From: Xenoacremonium recifei
Lineage: Eukaryota; Ascomycota; Sordariomycetes; Hypocreales; Nectriaceae
Length of the DNA: 64,000 bases
Direction: 5' to 3'
Assembly (NCBI GenBank): GCA_012184525.1
Contig: WOFQ01000005.1
Coordinates: forward strand, 620,001-684,000
Under the pieces are notes generated by a model. It was not told where the DNA came from. It ran no database searches and was given only the letters and a program-made list of their open reading frames with translations. The position numbers were made by a program, and so were the translations under genes. Shown here piece after piece: positions 1 to 11,054 of this stretch (positions are counted from its first letter, which is position 1; each line of letters opens with the position of its first letter).

Positions 1-487
1 TGATAAGAGAGGCAGAGAGAATGTGACAGTTGCAGAAGACTCAAGAGGCGTTGATCCAGATCCTTGGAAATGAATCCGGTTGTATTCACGACCCAAAGGA
101 GACCGAACAAGTCTCAGCCCTGGCAGATAATGATGGAATGAGATGGAGGAACGAACTCGAATAGCGGATCGGAGGTCGCTCTCGGACACGGAGCTCGGCC
201 GTGAAAGCCCCCACTAGCCCGTCCGGGGATCAAGTCGCCCGCTAACAAACCACCGAGCATTCCAGCCCCGTGTCTCGGCCGCAGCGGCAGCAATGCTTGG
301 TATATAGGGCTAGAAGGAGGGCGAGGTTCCAGAGCGCTGGTTATGCGCATTCCGTTTCTGCTTGGAATGTGACATTGTTTATGCCGTCTCCATACAACGG
401 GCTAGAAGCTGCTAAGAATCGAGTACAACTGCCGGGCGATCCCTCCCCTTCTTTTGCCAAGACTTTATCACAAAAGCTCCGTATACG
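1..487. other. Upstream intergenic stretch
   Basis: No supported gene. Open frames on both strands are short and show no family motif or good splice structure. The right part is presumably the promoter and leader of the oxidoreductase that starts at 488. Confidence 0.5.
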
Positions 488-1654
488 ATGAGCACCGAAA
501 AGACCAGAATGAAGAAGAAGGTCGTTATTCTCGGTGCTGGCTGGGCTGGCTTGCCTCTGGCTCACAAGCTGCTCAAGTATACAGCTCCCAAGGTGGCCGA
601 CTTGCAGGTCATCCTCGTCTCACCCAGCAGCCATTTCTTCTGGAATGTTGCGGCAACCCGCGGGATCATCGCCGGAGAAATCCCCGACAAAGAGCTCTTC
701 CTGCCTATTAAGCCTGCATTTGAACAGTACCCAGCCGAGCAGTTCGAATTTGTTCTCGCAAAGGCGGAGAATATCGATCCCGCCCACAACACCGTCCATC
801 TCGTCACAAATGACGGCAATCAGCTGAACCTCGTCTACGATCAACTCATCATCGCAACTGGATCGGGTCTTTCTAGCAAACTGCCTCTGAAGCTTGCTGG
901 CACATACGACGAAACTCTCAAATCGTGGCAGAATCTCCAGCAGAAGGTCGACGCAGCGAAATCCATCATCATCGCTGGAGCAGGCGCCACGGGTGTAGAA
1001 GTCGCAGGCGAACTTGCTGCCAAATATGGGGGCAAAAAGGTCATCAAACTCATCGTCAGTGGCGACAAGCCGCTCGAAGGATGTCTTGCGTCGGTGCGCA
1101 ATGTTGTCGATAAGGACCTGAAGAAGCTCGGTGTGAAGCTGGTCTACAAGGCCAAAGTGGTGGATGCGACAGAGGGAGGCAACGGAAACCAGACTACCTT
1201 GTCACTGTCGAATGGTACGACCCTTGTTGCGGACTTGTATTTGCCCCTGCACGGCGTCAAAGTCAATACGTCTTTTGTCCCGGGAGATCTCCTTGATGCG
1301 GCGTGTAACTTGCAGCTGGAAACCACAATGCGCGTCAAGGGCACAGACAACATCTGGGGTATCGGAGACGTTGGCAACATTGAGCCTAAGCAGCTTACTG
1401 TCACGGACAATCAGATCATCCACCTGGCTGGCGCCCTCGACGCTGTGTTGACAGGTTCGGGAGTGGTAAAAGACTATCAGCCCGGAAACAAGAAAATGAT
1501 CTTCGTTTCTTTAGGAAGAAAGTTTGCCACGGGTCAGATTGGCAACTGGAAACTGTTTGGCATCATGGTGTCTTATGTCAAAGGGAGGAAACTGTTTGTG
1601 GACACAGCGGAGGGGTATGTAGGAGGCAAGTACCTGCGACACGCTGCCATGTAA
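488..1654 (+). CDS. FSP1/AIF-like (AMID-type) FAD-dependent NAD(P)H oxidoreductase
   Basis: Single-exon gene, 388 aa. A two-dinucleotide-fold flavoprotein of the pyridine nucleotide-disulfide reductase superfamily. The N-terminal FAD motif is GAGWAG (residues 16-21) after a short lysine-rich leader. A second Rossmann motif, GAGATG, lies near residue 160 and would bind NAD(P)H. A WGIGDVGN motif near residue 300 is the usual C-terminal FAD contact. No CxxxxC redox disulfide is visible, which separates it from glutathione or thioredoxin reductases and fits the AMID/FSP1 group of NAD(P)H:quinone oxidoreductases. Length matches that group. The start at 488 has A at -3; the next Met is residue 8. 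No signal peptide or clear membrane anchor is seen. The physiological acceptor cannot be told from sequence. Confidence 0.88.
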   Translation: MSTEKTRMKKKVVILGAGWAGLPLAHKLLKYTAPKVADLQVILVSPSSHFFWNVAATRGIIAGEIPDKELFLPIKPAFEQYPAEQFEFVLAKAENIDPAHNTVHLVTNDGNQLNLVYDQLIIATGSGLSSKLPLKLAGTYDETLKSWQNLQQKVDAAKSIIIAGAGATGVEVAGELAAKYGGKKVIKLIVSGDKPLEGCLASVRNVVDKDLKKLGVKLVYKAKVVDATEGGNGNQTTLSLSNGTTLVADLYLPLHGVKVNTSFVPGDLLDAACNLQLETTMRVKGTDNIWGIGDVGNIEPKQLTVTDNQIIHLAGALDAVLTGSGVVKDYQPGNKKMIFVSLGRKFATGQIGNWKLFGIMVSYVKGRKLFVDTAEGYVGGKYLRHAAM

Positions 1655-2119
1655 TCTATTGTCGGAGTGATTTTTGAATTACCAGAATCTTATTTAGTTA
1701 TACTAAATAGTGAACGGCCTTAATGAGAATACTTTACGTCTGAACCTTGACCAGTCCCCCTTCATATCACAATGGGCGTGGAGCAGGACTATTGCTTCGA
1801 AGTAACAGATACACCCTTTCTAAACAGCCATCTTCCGAAGCAATACTATGCGCGCAGAATCCCTAGACGCAGGACCTTGTGACGCATATTATGATATGGA
1901 AGAGGGATATTGAATTAAGGGGGATTTAGTTCTCTTTGATCTCAGCCGCAGTGTCAATGAAAAGAGGGGTAACGGCTTCGCAACACTCCCATTGGTCTGG
2001 TTTGGCATGTTTGCCAAATCACTAGACAGCAGACGTCATTCTGACAGGAATTCCGTTAAAAGATCCATCTTCGCCATGCCAGATACTCTTTCTCAAAAAC
2101 AAAGCACAAGCAAGCCATC
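1655..2119. other. Intergenic stretch
   Basis: Between two co-directional genes. AT-richer than the flanking exons. No open frame, repeat or RNA gene that I can support; it must hold the 3' end of the oxidoreductase transcript and the promoter of the ankyrin-subtilase gene. Confidence 0.5.
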
Positions 2120-4404
2120 ATGACACTTTCTGAGAAAGGTGTGATACCCTCGATAGCACATATGACCAGACAGCAGCTAATCTTTCACAGAAGAGGCCAT
2201 CCTTGAAGCGGCCCGCAAGGGAGAAGTGTCTGCAATCAAGGAGTTGCTATCGGAAAACGCTGAAAATATCGATGTTCAAGACGAATATGGTTCCACCCCT
2301 CTTCACCTTGCCGTGAAAGGGGGGCATTTTCTTGTAGTACAACAACTTCTTGAAGCCAAAGCCAGGCCATCAATCCCTGATATTCTGGGTTTGGAGCCTA
2401 TTCAATACGCACTTGAAAATGGACAGGATGGCATAGTGACGCGAATGCTGGATGCTGGAGCTACTTCCGAACAAGAGGATATTCAGGTAAACAGATACAA
2501 CGCCGCTCCCGGCTTTGTCAAAGATGCTTGACGAGAAAACTCGCTAACATCAGGATTCTATTTAGTCACCAACGGAGAAAAGATACGCCCTAATGCCCAA
2601 CGGAATTCCCCTCACGAAACTCTCTACACGAGCCGAACATGCACCAAAGACCGACTACATACTTATCCAGACCGAGAAGCGCTTCAAGCCGGATCAGAAA
2701 ACAGAACTTAAGGATCTCGGTGTTGATATTCTGGAATACATCCCTAAGAACACTTACATATGCAATTATCCTCATGAATCCTTGGAGAGGGTCCGCCAGA
2801 CCGACTCTGTTGTATCTGTGGGTGTCTATCCGTTATTACACAAGCTACCTCACGGGTTAATTTACAAACGAGTGGATATGAAAGTCTATCATGTCGACGT
2901 CATCTTTCACAGAGATGTCGATGGTTGGAAACATCGGAACTGTGTCGCTAAGCTGTCAGGAATGACTCCTACAGGGATAGAAGGGATAGAAGAAATTTTC
3001 GAAACAAAAGTTCGGCTCGAGGTCGAGGGCCGATATCTTCTAAATATAGCTCAGATGGACGCCGTGCGGAACGTTGAGGAAGTCCCTATCACGAGTCTAT
3101 GCAACGACAGGGCGAGCAAGTTGATTCGAGCCGATATAAATTCTCAGGTCAGCTCAGGGCTGCATCATTCATACCGGGGAAACGGACAGGTCATTGCTAT
3201 AAATGATACAGGGCTGGATAGAAAACACAAAGCCTTCGATGGGGTGATAATTCATTACCATCCGGGTACTGTCGACGGCGATCAGTTTGGTCACGGAACC
3301 CATGTCTGCGCCTCCGCCGTTGGCGATGGTACATCTAAAAGCGGGCAGCGCATTACGGGCACGGCACCGGAAGCAGCACTGCTGGTAAATTGCCTAGCTG
3401 ATTGGGATGCCAACGGGCAAGTCAAATTGCGCATACCTCCAACTCTCAGTGAACTCTTCCTCTGGCCGTATGGGTGGCAGCCTGGCGTGAACTCCAACTC
3501 TTGGAGTTCAGCACCTCTTGACGCGAGGGTGCAGACACATTACACCAGAAGGTCAATGGAAATTGATGACTTTGTCTTGGAATATCCTGAAGTGGTAGTT
3601 TGCTTTTCAGCTGGCAATGATGGTGGCAATGCTAAAATTCCAGCCCAGGTTGGAGCTGAAGCAGCCGCCAAGAACTGCATCACCGTCGGCGCCAGCAATA
3701 GCGATAGGAATGGAGCAGACCCCCTTGGTGTGGCTCAATTTAGTAGTCGCGGGCCCACGGTTAATGGTCGAGTCAAGCCAGATGTCCTTGCGCCAGGAAC
3801 TGATATTCTGTCCGCGAGATCGTCAGGAAGTCCTCATCCGTCGAATGGACCCGACATGGACTGGTGTTTTGACAGCGGAACTAGTATGGCGACACCACTC
3901 GTTGCAGGCTGCGTTGCCAGCTTGCGAGAGGCTCTCTCTTCTCCAGAACCAATGCCACCCATCGAGGCTACACTGGTCAAGGCACTGCTCATTAATGGTG
4001 CCGACCCCTTATATGACCAGAGGAGCTCGGGATTCGGGAGAGTTAACCTCGCTTCCTCGATAAGCATCGTACACAAGTCTCGAGGGGGTGACTACTGCGA
4101 GGATGAGGTGGATGATACGAACTCTGTCTTCTCTCGCCAGTTGACCATTGATTCCTCACACTCAAAGCTCAAGATTACTCTCGTATGGACTGATCCTCCT
4201 GGAATAGGTATCCAGAACAGTCTACTTTTGTCTGTGGAAATCAATGACGATGGGACAAAATACAACCGTCAAGGGGATGACGACAATAACGTTCAACAAA
4301 TCATCTGGACCAATGTCCCCTCGGGCAAGGCAACAATGACGGTGGAGTCACTTGGCCTTCTCCGACCACCCCAGCCATTTTCCTTAGTTTGGCAGCTCTC
4401 TTAG
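2120..4404 (+). CDS. Ankyrin-repeat / subtilisin-like (S8) protease fusion
   Basis: Three exons, 2120-2138, 2191-2486 and 2566-4404, give 717 aa with phases that join cleanly. Intron 1 is 52 nt (gtgata...cacag); intron 2 is 79 nt with a gctaac branch site. Residues about 7-100 form ankyrin repeats (STPLHLAVKGGH, then a second GLEPIQYALENGQ unit). The subtilase domain follows from about residue 300 with a full triad: Asp319 (NDTGLD), His348 (GHGTHV), Ser545 (GTSMATP), and the oxyanion Asn456 (SAGNDGG). The NSNSWSS and SAGNDG context and the C-terminal beta domain (LKITLVWTDPPG) resemble KP-43-type subtilases. No signal peptide is seen, so it is probably intracellular; ankyrin repeats may recruit substrate or partner. 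A classical I9 propeptide is not obvious; residues 115-290 are a divergent linker. Confidence 0.85.
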
Positions 4405-5282
4405 ATTTTTATTAGTTTGAGTTCAGATCTAATAATAGGAATTAGTTAGGTTATAATATCTATGTACCTAGTACAATCTGTAGTTGAGTGCGTCGCAAGA
4501 AGCCAAGCTGTTGACGTGAATCCGCAACTGGGTCTTACAGCTTGTTTGCTTCTTCGCCCCCGGAGCCTCTTAAGAATTTGGAATTATAAGAAAAAAGATC
4601 TAATTCATAGGTATACTACCCAGTCGAACAGCTCAGATTATTAGTTCGACTTTGAAAGAAATAAGTGCAAAAGAACTACTCAGTACCCCGAGGTTAAAGC
4701 CGAAAGAGCAAATGTGGAGATGAAGTGCATGTTTATAACATCAAAGTATTCTGCGTAATTGCAGGGCTTTAAGAATGATGTGTTCAGATGTTTCCGCTAA
4801 TCTTGCGGTACGTACATACTTTAACGAGATGACAAGGAAATTATTCATCCATGCAAAAATCCAACGCCATTTCTCTGAGTAATGTGTATGACTTCATAAT
4901 GAATCTGTCATGTCGGTTGACTAATCCCAGACTTAAGTCCGATAGAAGGATTTAACTAGGTGTTCTGTCGGCGCAATATTCTTACCTATTTCGAAGATCG
5001 GCGACCATTATTCGGGGATCAATTCTCGGCCAGTACTCAATTCGGTTACGAAGCTTACGTTGGCCCCTCTAAAGGAACGAATGATGCCTGCTCACCCCTC
5101 TTCATTGCTCCCGCAATAAATGGGCGGGATAAGCCTAGAAAAACTGGCACGATCTTGTATAAAAGGTCTATTTTTTGCCGGTATCTTGCTCTGTTTCGTA
5201 TGCATATAGAATTAGAAGTAAGAGAACTCCCAAAGCTTTCCAGCTAAACTCTTATCTTTAATTCCTTTCAACTATCTCTCTC
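4405..5282. other. AT-rich intergenic stretch
   Basis: No gene supported. A 95-codon frame at 4960-5247 lacks an ATG and any motif and overlaps the TATA box at 5158, so I treat it as noise. The right end is the promoter of the MBL-fold gene. Confidence 0.5.
5158..5165 (+). promoter_or_regulatory. TATA box of the MBL-fold gene
   Basis: TATAAAAG lies 118 nt before the ATG at 5283, a usual distance for a fungal gene with a short leader. Position and match only; no expression data. Confidence 0.6.
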
Positions 5283-6412
5283 ATGGCGAACATCGAATTA
5301 GTCGAAGTCGACAGCGTCGATATTCACGTGCTCGTCAACGACGAAATTGACCACATCTCGCCAAGCCCCAATGTTCTGGTCAAACAAGATTCTTCGTTCT
5401 CGGGCGTTCCATTAGATGTTCTCCCAGACCCAGCATCTCGTGGCGGGGCAAAGCTGGAAATGCCAATGCACAATGTGTGCTGCGGTGCTCATGGGCTCTC
5501 CCTATTCATCGTATGCACTCGGGAGGGTAGACGAGGCGTGATAGACGGAAAGGGTATGCTGACTCTTACAGACTGTCACAAGGGGCGGAGAAAAACGCAC
5601 ATTGCTGTTTGATACGGGACCAGAAGGTGACGTATTTGAGAGAAATACCGGAAGGCTGCGCCTCGACATGGGCCAGGTAGATCTCATCACATTGTCCCAT
5701 TGGCATAGGGATCACTCAGGTGGTCTTCTCTCAGCGATCAAGTTGATCAATCAGGGAAGACCAGCCGAGAAGCCCGTTCTGGTTGATGTCCCTCCGGACC
5801 GTCCAGCTTATCGTGGGGTCATGTTCAAGCAGCCCATCTCACTCGAGGCAGATCCAACCCTCCAAGAAATAGAAGCGGCTGGCGGGAAACTCGATGGGAA
5901 GAGGGAGGTACGGACTACCCTTGATGGCATGTTTCTTGTTTCCGGAGAGATTCCACGTCAGACGGAATATGAGAGCGGCATTCGAGGAGGCATCCGTTTT
6001 GAGCCCGACACCGGCAAATGGGAGACTGATGAGCTCATCAAAGAGGAGCGGTTTGTTATGTGTAAGATCAAAGGTACTTCAAATTCCCGACTTTTTCACG
6101 TTGTCATCGTTAATATTTGTTATAGGGAAAGGCCTTGTCATCTTCACTGGCTGCAGTCACGCCGGCCTGATCAACCTCTCTCGTTATGCTAAGCAGCTCG
6201 ACAACAGCCCTATTCATGCCATTGTTGGAGGTTATCATCTTGCGGATGCCAGCCAGGAGAAGATGCGAAAGAGTATGGATGATCTGAAGGAGCTCTCGCC
6301 TACTTTACTCATGCCTGGCCATTGCACTGGTTGGAGGTTTAAGGCTCTCATTGACAGGGAGATGCCAGGACAGATGGCACCTATTTTCGGAGGCACCAAG
6401 TATAATATTTGA
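5283..6412 (+). CDS. Metallo-beta-lactamase-fold hydrolase-like protein
   Basis: Three exons, 5283-5510, 5572-6073 and 6126-6412, give 338 aa. Introns are 61 and 52 nt and restore frame exactly. Metal-ligand motifs are in order: HWHRDHSGG (HxHxDH, exon 2), CSHAG, GGYHL, and a final PGHCTG. This order matches the branch of the superfamily that includes bacterial proteins annotated as 7,8-dihydropterin-6-yl-methyl-4-(ribofuranosyl)aminobenzene-5'-phosphate synthase-like. No signal peptide, so cytosolic. Substrate unknown. A strong TATA box precedes it. The metal site looks intact, unlike the second MBL-like gene at 9993-11054. Confidence 0.88.
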
Positions 6413-8202
6413 AGAAATGGGTTTACCCGGCGGTCGCCGTGATCTAATTGTAGGAGCTCGAGCAGATGTTGTCCAGGCTCTCCACTCTTGACGGTATTCG
6501 GAACGAAAGAAAAATAACGAAAGAAACCAGGCAGAATTTTTTTTTATCTTAAGTGGTTCCTTTTGTACCTCGTGTTTAAATTGCTTCTCCCTCCCATGCA
6601 TTCGCACAACAGGTCAAGCTCGTACAGCGCGTCAAGGCATCAGATTATGGAGACCGTCGCTTTGCAGCTCAAAGTAAAATTTGGCCTCAAAATTCTCTTC
6701 ATTGCCTCTTTATCTCTTTCTCTAGGAATTTAATTGTGAATAGAAATCGGGTTCTCTATGCTGAAATCCTACCCCGCACTGCTGCATCCCCCTCAGCATT
6801 CATGCTCTCGATCCCCACCAGAACCTCGACTTACCCCAATTCCTTGCCAGTGAAAATGGAGTAAAGATGGAACGTCTGGAGAAGCAAGGGGCTTCGGTTA
6901 TGAACACTCTGCAGCTGGGAGACTTCGGAAACCTCGCAACTACGTAATGGAAAGCCTTCTAATTGGTGATGCTGAGATTCCGGTCTTCCCTGCTAATTAA
7001 ATTCAACCGCACCGGACGGAGAACCTCGTAAGCATTCTCACCCTCGACCGGACCGGTGCTTCGGCAATTTCTTGCTCGATGGGATCAACATGAGAAGTAT
7101 GTAATGGAAATCAAGATCCGGGCGATGCGGCCTAGAGAAGTCTCGGCGCCCCTGGCATGTTGTCGCGACACGTAGGTTTTCCCAAGGATAAATTGCGATT
7201 ATATGTACGAGGTTATTGACTTGAATAGGCATTAGCTTCAAGCAGCTCAGCCTGTTCCGGGTCGTCGGTAGGCTAGAAGATAACACTAGATAAGATGCCG
7301 TCCAAAGGTTGGAGCTTGGACGAATGATCAGGTCATTTGACAATCGAGAGAATCTCGGGCCTTCTTGAGACGTTAAGCAAATAATACAGTGTCGTGTTCC
7401 TAAGGCTTATCTTTACTTTCAGGTGTTTTCTTGCGGGATGTCTGGTTGAAGGCCAATAGCATGAAACTCAAATCTCGTGACGGGCGGAATTATCAGGCGA
7501 TGACAATCCCGACGTTCCATCATGAGACAAATGATAAAGGGCTGTCAGAATCCCGCTCCGTTCGCGGAAACAGAACGGGCCAACCGTTCCATCGAATGAC
7601 CAGACTCGGGTAGTGAGATCTGGACTCCAGTGAGCTGAGGGCCTGAGGCTCAGTCTAGTGCAGGCCTGGAATCTGCGTTGGCGACATGCGACGCACGTAT
7701 CAACGGAGTCGAGGATAATCGCAGTACATCTAGTGCGTGTCCGCCGGGCCACTGGAAACCCTTTTCGGTGAATGAGGCGCAAGTCTGATTTGCCAGGGTC
7801 TTCTATCAGGCTTCTTTATCTCTGATATCAATCATGAACCCATCAGGCCTCTGATGCTTTTGCCACGCGGGATCCATTCCTAACTGAGCATCGCCGGGAA
7901 CAGGCCATGGCGTTCTATGCCCGATCAAGTCAATGACTGTCAAGTCCCCATCCCTAGCGGTTCTCCAATTCCATCCACTCTCTCCGCAACGCCCTCGACC
8001 GACCTATCCGATCTCCCCAGAGTCGTGATGGGCGGGGTAATTTTCATTACGTTTGATATCGAGGTGTTTTGGGGAGCGGCAGGGGCTGACTCGTTTGGGA
8101 CAGACTTATAAGTTAAGATATCTCCCTCGGACGGACCTCAAACTCAACGTTGACAACCTCACGACAACTTCCGGCCAGCCTCTGCCGCAGAATTGAGTCA
8201 CC
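6413..8202. other. Long intergenic stretch before the permease
   Basis: About 1.8 kb without a supportable gene. Several frames of 60-104 codons occur on both strands but have no start context, splice structure or recognisable motif. The last few hundred bases are the permease promoter. Confidence 0.5.
8106..8111 (+). promoter_or_regulatory. Probable TATA element of the permease gene
   Basis: TTATAA about 92 nt before the permease ATG. The leader that follows is C/A-rich and ends in a strong start context (tcaccATGG). Confidence 0.45.
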
Positions 8203-9792
8203 ATGGCCGACGCCATCACCACCCCGAAGGCCCCCAGCGCGGCGGAGAAGGACGCCCAGGACCCTCCCATGTCCACCATCTCCAACAACAAGGAGATCAC
8301 GATCAACGCGTCTGGTCACGTCCAGGAGCTTCAGCAGAACTTCAACTTGCTCTCCCTCGCTGGAGTTGGTCTCGTCGTCGGCAACGTGTGGCCTGCCATT
8401 GGCGGCTCCATCCTTGTCGCCATCTTCAACGGCGGACCTCCTGGCGTGCTCTACGAGTTTGTCACCGTCTCTGTCTTCTACTGGGCCGTGGCTGCGAGTA
8501 TTGCCGAGCTCGCCAGTGCCATTCCCTCGTCAGCAGGCGTCTATCACTGGGCCTCCGTGACTCCCGGACGAAAATGGGGTCGAGTCATTGGTTTTTTCGC
8601 TGGATGGTGGAATTACCTCGCATGGGTTCTTGGAGCGGCGAGCATGGCTTCCATTCTCAGCAACACCATCGTGCAGATGTATGCCCTCAACCACCCTGAC
8701 TTCGTGGCCAAGGCCTGGCACGTGTTCGTCACCTACATCATCTCGACTTGGCTATCCTGCGCTCTTGTCTGCTTGGGCAACAGCGCCATGCCGAATCTGA
8801 ACAAGATTGGAGTTGTTGCTATTGTCTGCGGCTTCATCATCACCATCGTGGTTGTGACTGTCATGCCTGGCCATGATGGCCGACCTGGACACGCCAGCAG
8901 CTCCTTTGTCTGGTCTGAATGGACTGCAGACATTGGTTACCCCAATGGCTTCGTCTACCTTGCCGGCATGTTGAACGGTGCTTTTAGTGTCGGTGCTGTG
9001 GACGCTACAACTCACTTGGCTGAAGAGATTCCTCACCCGGAGCGAAACGTCCCCATCGCCCTGGCTATGCAGGTTGCCATCGGTTTCGTTACCGGCTTCT
9101 GCTACCTCGTCGCTGTCATGTACGCCATCAACGATTACGACGCTCTCTTCGATTCACCGTATCCGATTGCCGAAATCTACCGACAGGCTACCGGTTCTGC
9201 CGCCGGAGCTACCGGCCTTCTGGCCCTCGTCCTCATCTGCATTATGCTGACCGTTATCGGACTGTTCATTACCTGCGGACGAACTCTTTGGGCACTTGCT
9301 CGAGACGGTGCGACTCCTTTCCCCGGACAATTGGGCAAAGTTCAACCAAACTTGGACATGCCCCTTTGGTCAACACTCATTACAGCTGTCCTGGTTACTC
9401 TGCTGGGTGTCATCTACGTCGGCAGCACCACCGCCTTCAACGCTTTTGTGGGCAGCTTCATTCTCTTGTCGAGCAGCTCCTACCTGGCAGCCATCCTTCC
9501 TAACCTCATCACAAGAAGGAAAAACATTGCCTACGGGCCTTTCCGCCTCCCTGGTGTTTGGGGCTACATCATCAACGGCGTTGCCTGCACTTACATGCTT
9601 GTTTGGGGTGTCATCTACTGCTTCCCCTATGCTCTGCCCACAGATGCTGCTAGCATGAACTACGCGTGTCTGATCTGGGGTGGATTGACTATTTTTGTTG
9701 GTCTTTGGTGGTTTGTTGGCGCAAGCAAAGATTACCAGGGCCCTACAACCACTGGTGGGGATATCTTGGAGGTGGAGGAGGGAACCTGTTGA
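8203..9792 (+). CDS. APC-superfamily amino-acid / GABA / choline-type permease
   Basis: Intronless, 529 aa, with about 12 hydrophobic segments starting near residue 45 (NLLSLAGVGLVVGNVWPAIGG). This is the fungal amino acid-polyamine-organocation carrier layout. The early GVGLVVGNVWP segment, the HLAEEIPHPERNVP loop and a cytosolic tail fit the GABA/choline permease (Uga4/Hnm1) branch rather than the YAT amino-acid permeases. The N-terminus (about 40 residues) is hydrophilic and probably cytosolic. It likely imports a nitrogenous compound across the plasma membrane; substrate is not decidable from sequence. The start context is optimal, and codon use is GC-rich and C-ending, suggesting good expression. 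Confidence 0.92.
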   Translation: MADAITTPKAPSAAEKDAQDPPMSTISNNKEITINASGHVQELQQNFNLLSLAGVGLVVGNVWPAIGGSILVAIFNGGPPGVLYEFVTVSVFYWAVAASIAELASAIPSSAGVYHWASVTPGRKWGRVIGFFAGWWNYLAWVLGAASMASILSNTIVQMYALNHPDFVAKAWHVFVTYIISTWLSCALVCLGNSAMPNLNKIGVVAIVCGFIITIVVVTVMPGHDGRPGHASSSFVWSEWTADIGYPNGFVYLAGMLNGAFSVGAVDATTHLAEEIPHPERNVPIALAMQVAIGFVTGFCYLVAVMYAINDYDALFDSPYPIAEIYRQATGSAAGATGLLALVLICIMLTVIGLFITCGRTLWALARDGATPFPGQLGKVQPNLDMPLWSTLITAVLVTLLGVIYVGSTTAFNAFVGSFILLSSSSYLAAILPNLITRRKNIAYGPFRLPGVWGYIINGVACTYMLVWGVIYCFPYALPTDAASMNYACLIWGGLTIFVGLWWFVGASKDYQGPTTTGGDILEVEEGTC

Positions 9793-9992
9793 TAGACTGT
9801 ATTAGAAGTTTGAGGTACAACAATGGTCGGGGATAGAGTTTGTGAATTTGTGATATCAAAGAGATCAAGAATCTCAGTTACATGTACAATAGTACTTACA
9901 GAAACGGCCAACTAGAAGACATCCAAAACACGCTTCCTATCAAGTGCTCAACATTTGCGCTCCCGAAAAGTAATCCCATTTCCTCGGCTCAA

Positions 9993-11054
9993 TTACTCCA
10001 AAACAAAGCAATTTCCATTCTCAACTTGTATCACATTCGGCTTTCCACCAACTTTCTGCTCCTCCGTAATGCCTCTCTTCTCTTCATCCTCCAGGCCCCA
10101 TTCCAGAGTACGCTGCGTGTCATTAACCCATAGAAGCGACATAATAATTCCAGAGTAGAGAAGTGGCGAATGATGAGATAGTAACCAGTATTTCGCTCCT
10201 CCGATCCTTCTGTACAGATCCAAGCCACCCTGAACGCCATAGGTATTCTTCATTCCGCCGGCACGACTCTCTTTAAATCCGTGGAGCATGGCAAGCTTTT
10301 GCGTCGGAGGCTCTGAATCCAAGAAAGCCTGGAGCGGTCCCTCATCCATTCGAGTTCCATGCGGTGAGTGAAGCATGGCTTCGTGAATCTCTGCCCCATC
10401 TGTCGCTTCGTGAGACCAAATTATAGCATGAACGTAGTTGAGTTCGTGGTGGCCTAGCATCTTGACCGAGGTGAGCCAGGATGGAAACCCGTCGGGATGG
10501 AGTGTAGGGTCCCGCCACGACGGTGTGCCGACCCCAAGATGCTGAATGAGGCTGACATTCTCGAAGTGCTTCCAAGGCTCGATAGCTGCCTTCGCTTCTT
10601 GAGTTGCAATGACGGGAGTCTTTTTATCGAATTGACGTAGCGTCGGCTCGTGACAGTGATCCAGATAATGGAAACCTAGCAGGATTGCATCTACGTTGGT
10701 CGTCTTTCCAAGATCTTCATTCGATATTTGAGCCGCCGTCGACTCAGGAAGAAACCCCTTCGCTGCTTCTTCGATCTCCGAAATGAGGTTCTCGACGGCT
10801 TGTCTGTTGGAAAGCACAGGCTCAGCAGAGAGTCTGAGATGAATAAACCACCAGGCGAGTTGACTAGTTGGACCGACGAGCCAGGGTTCGAAGACGATGT
10901 GGAAGTAGACCTTCCCAGATGCGATTGCTTCTGGCTTTGGTCGCGGAAAGGACATCAGCCATGAGTTGTCGCCATTCAGTGATGTCATTATAGGCCTTAG
11001 CTCTTTGGCGGTTTTGAAGAACGCCTCCAAAGTACTGCGACGCTTGGCGTCCAT
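9993..11054 (-). CDS. Degenerate metallo-beta-lactamase-like protein
   Basis: 353 aa from the ATG at 11054, which sits in an ideal context (cccaccATGG); the open frame runs 45 codons further upstream but that part looks non-conserved. The core has an MBL-like LLGFHYLDHCHEPTLRQF segment where the superfamily has HxHxDH. The Asp-His pair is kept, but the two preceding histidines are replaced or shifted (F and Y at the expected places). Later His-rich stretches (VHAIIWSHEATDGAEIHEAML) may be remnants of other ligands. The C-terminal third carries a hydrophobic segment (YWLLSHHSPLLYSGIIMSLLW). Convergent with the permease, 200 nt apart. It could be a pseudo-enzyme or use a changed metal site. Confidence 0.7.
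   Translation of the reverse strand: MDAKRRSTLEAFFKTAKELRPIMTSLNGDNSWLMSFPRPKPEAIASGKVYFHIVFEPWLVGPTSQLAWWFIHLRLSAEPVLSNRQAVENLISEIEEAAKGFLPESTAAQISNEDLGKTTNVDAILLGFHYLDHCHEPTLRQFDKKTPVIATQEAKAAIEPWKHFENVSLIQHLGVGTPSWRDPTLHPDGFPSWLTSVKMLGHHELNYVHAIIWSHEATDGAEIHEAMLHSPHGTRMDEGPLQAFLDSEPPTQKLAMLHGFKESRAGGMKNTYGVQGGLDLYRRIGGAKYWLLSHHSPLLYSGIIMSLLWVNDTQRTLEWGLEDEEKRGITEEQKVGGKPNVIQVENGNCFVLE

Noticed and set aside
4960..5247. 95-codon frame
   Set aside because: No ATG and overlaps the TATA box of the MBL-fold gene.
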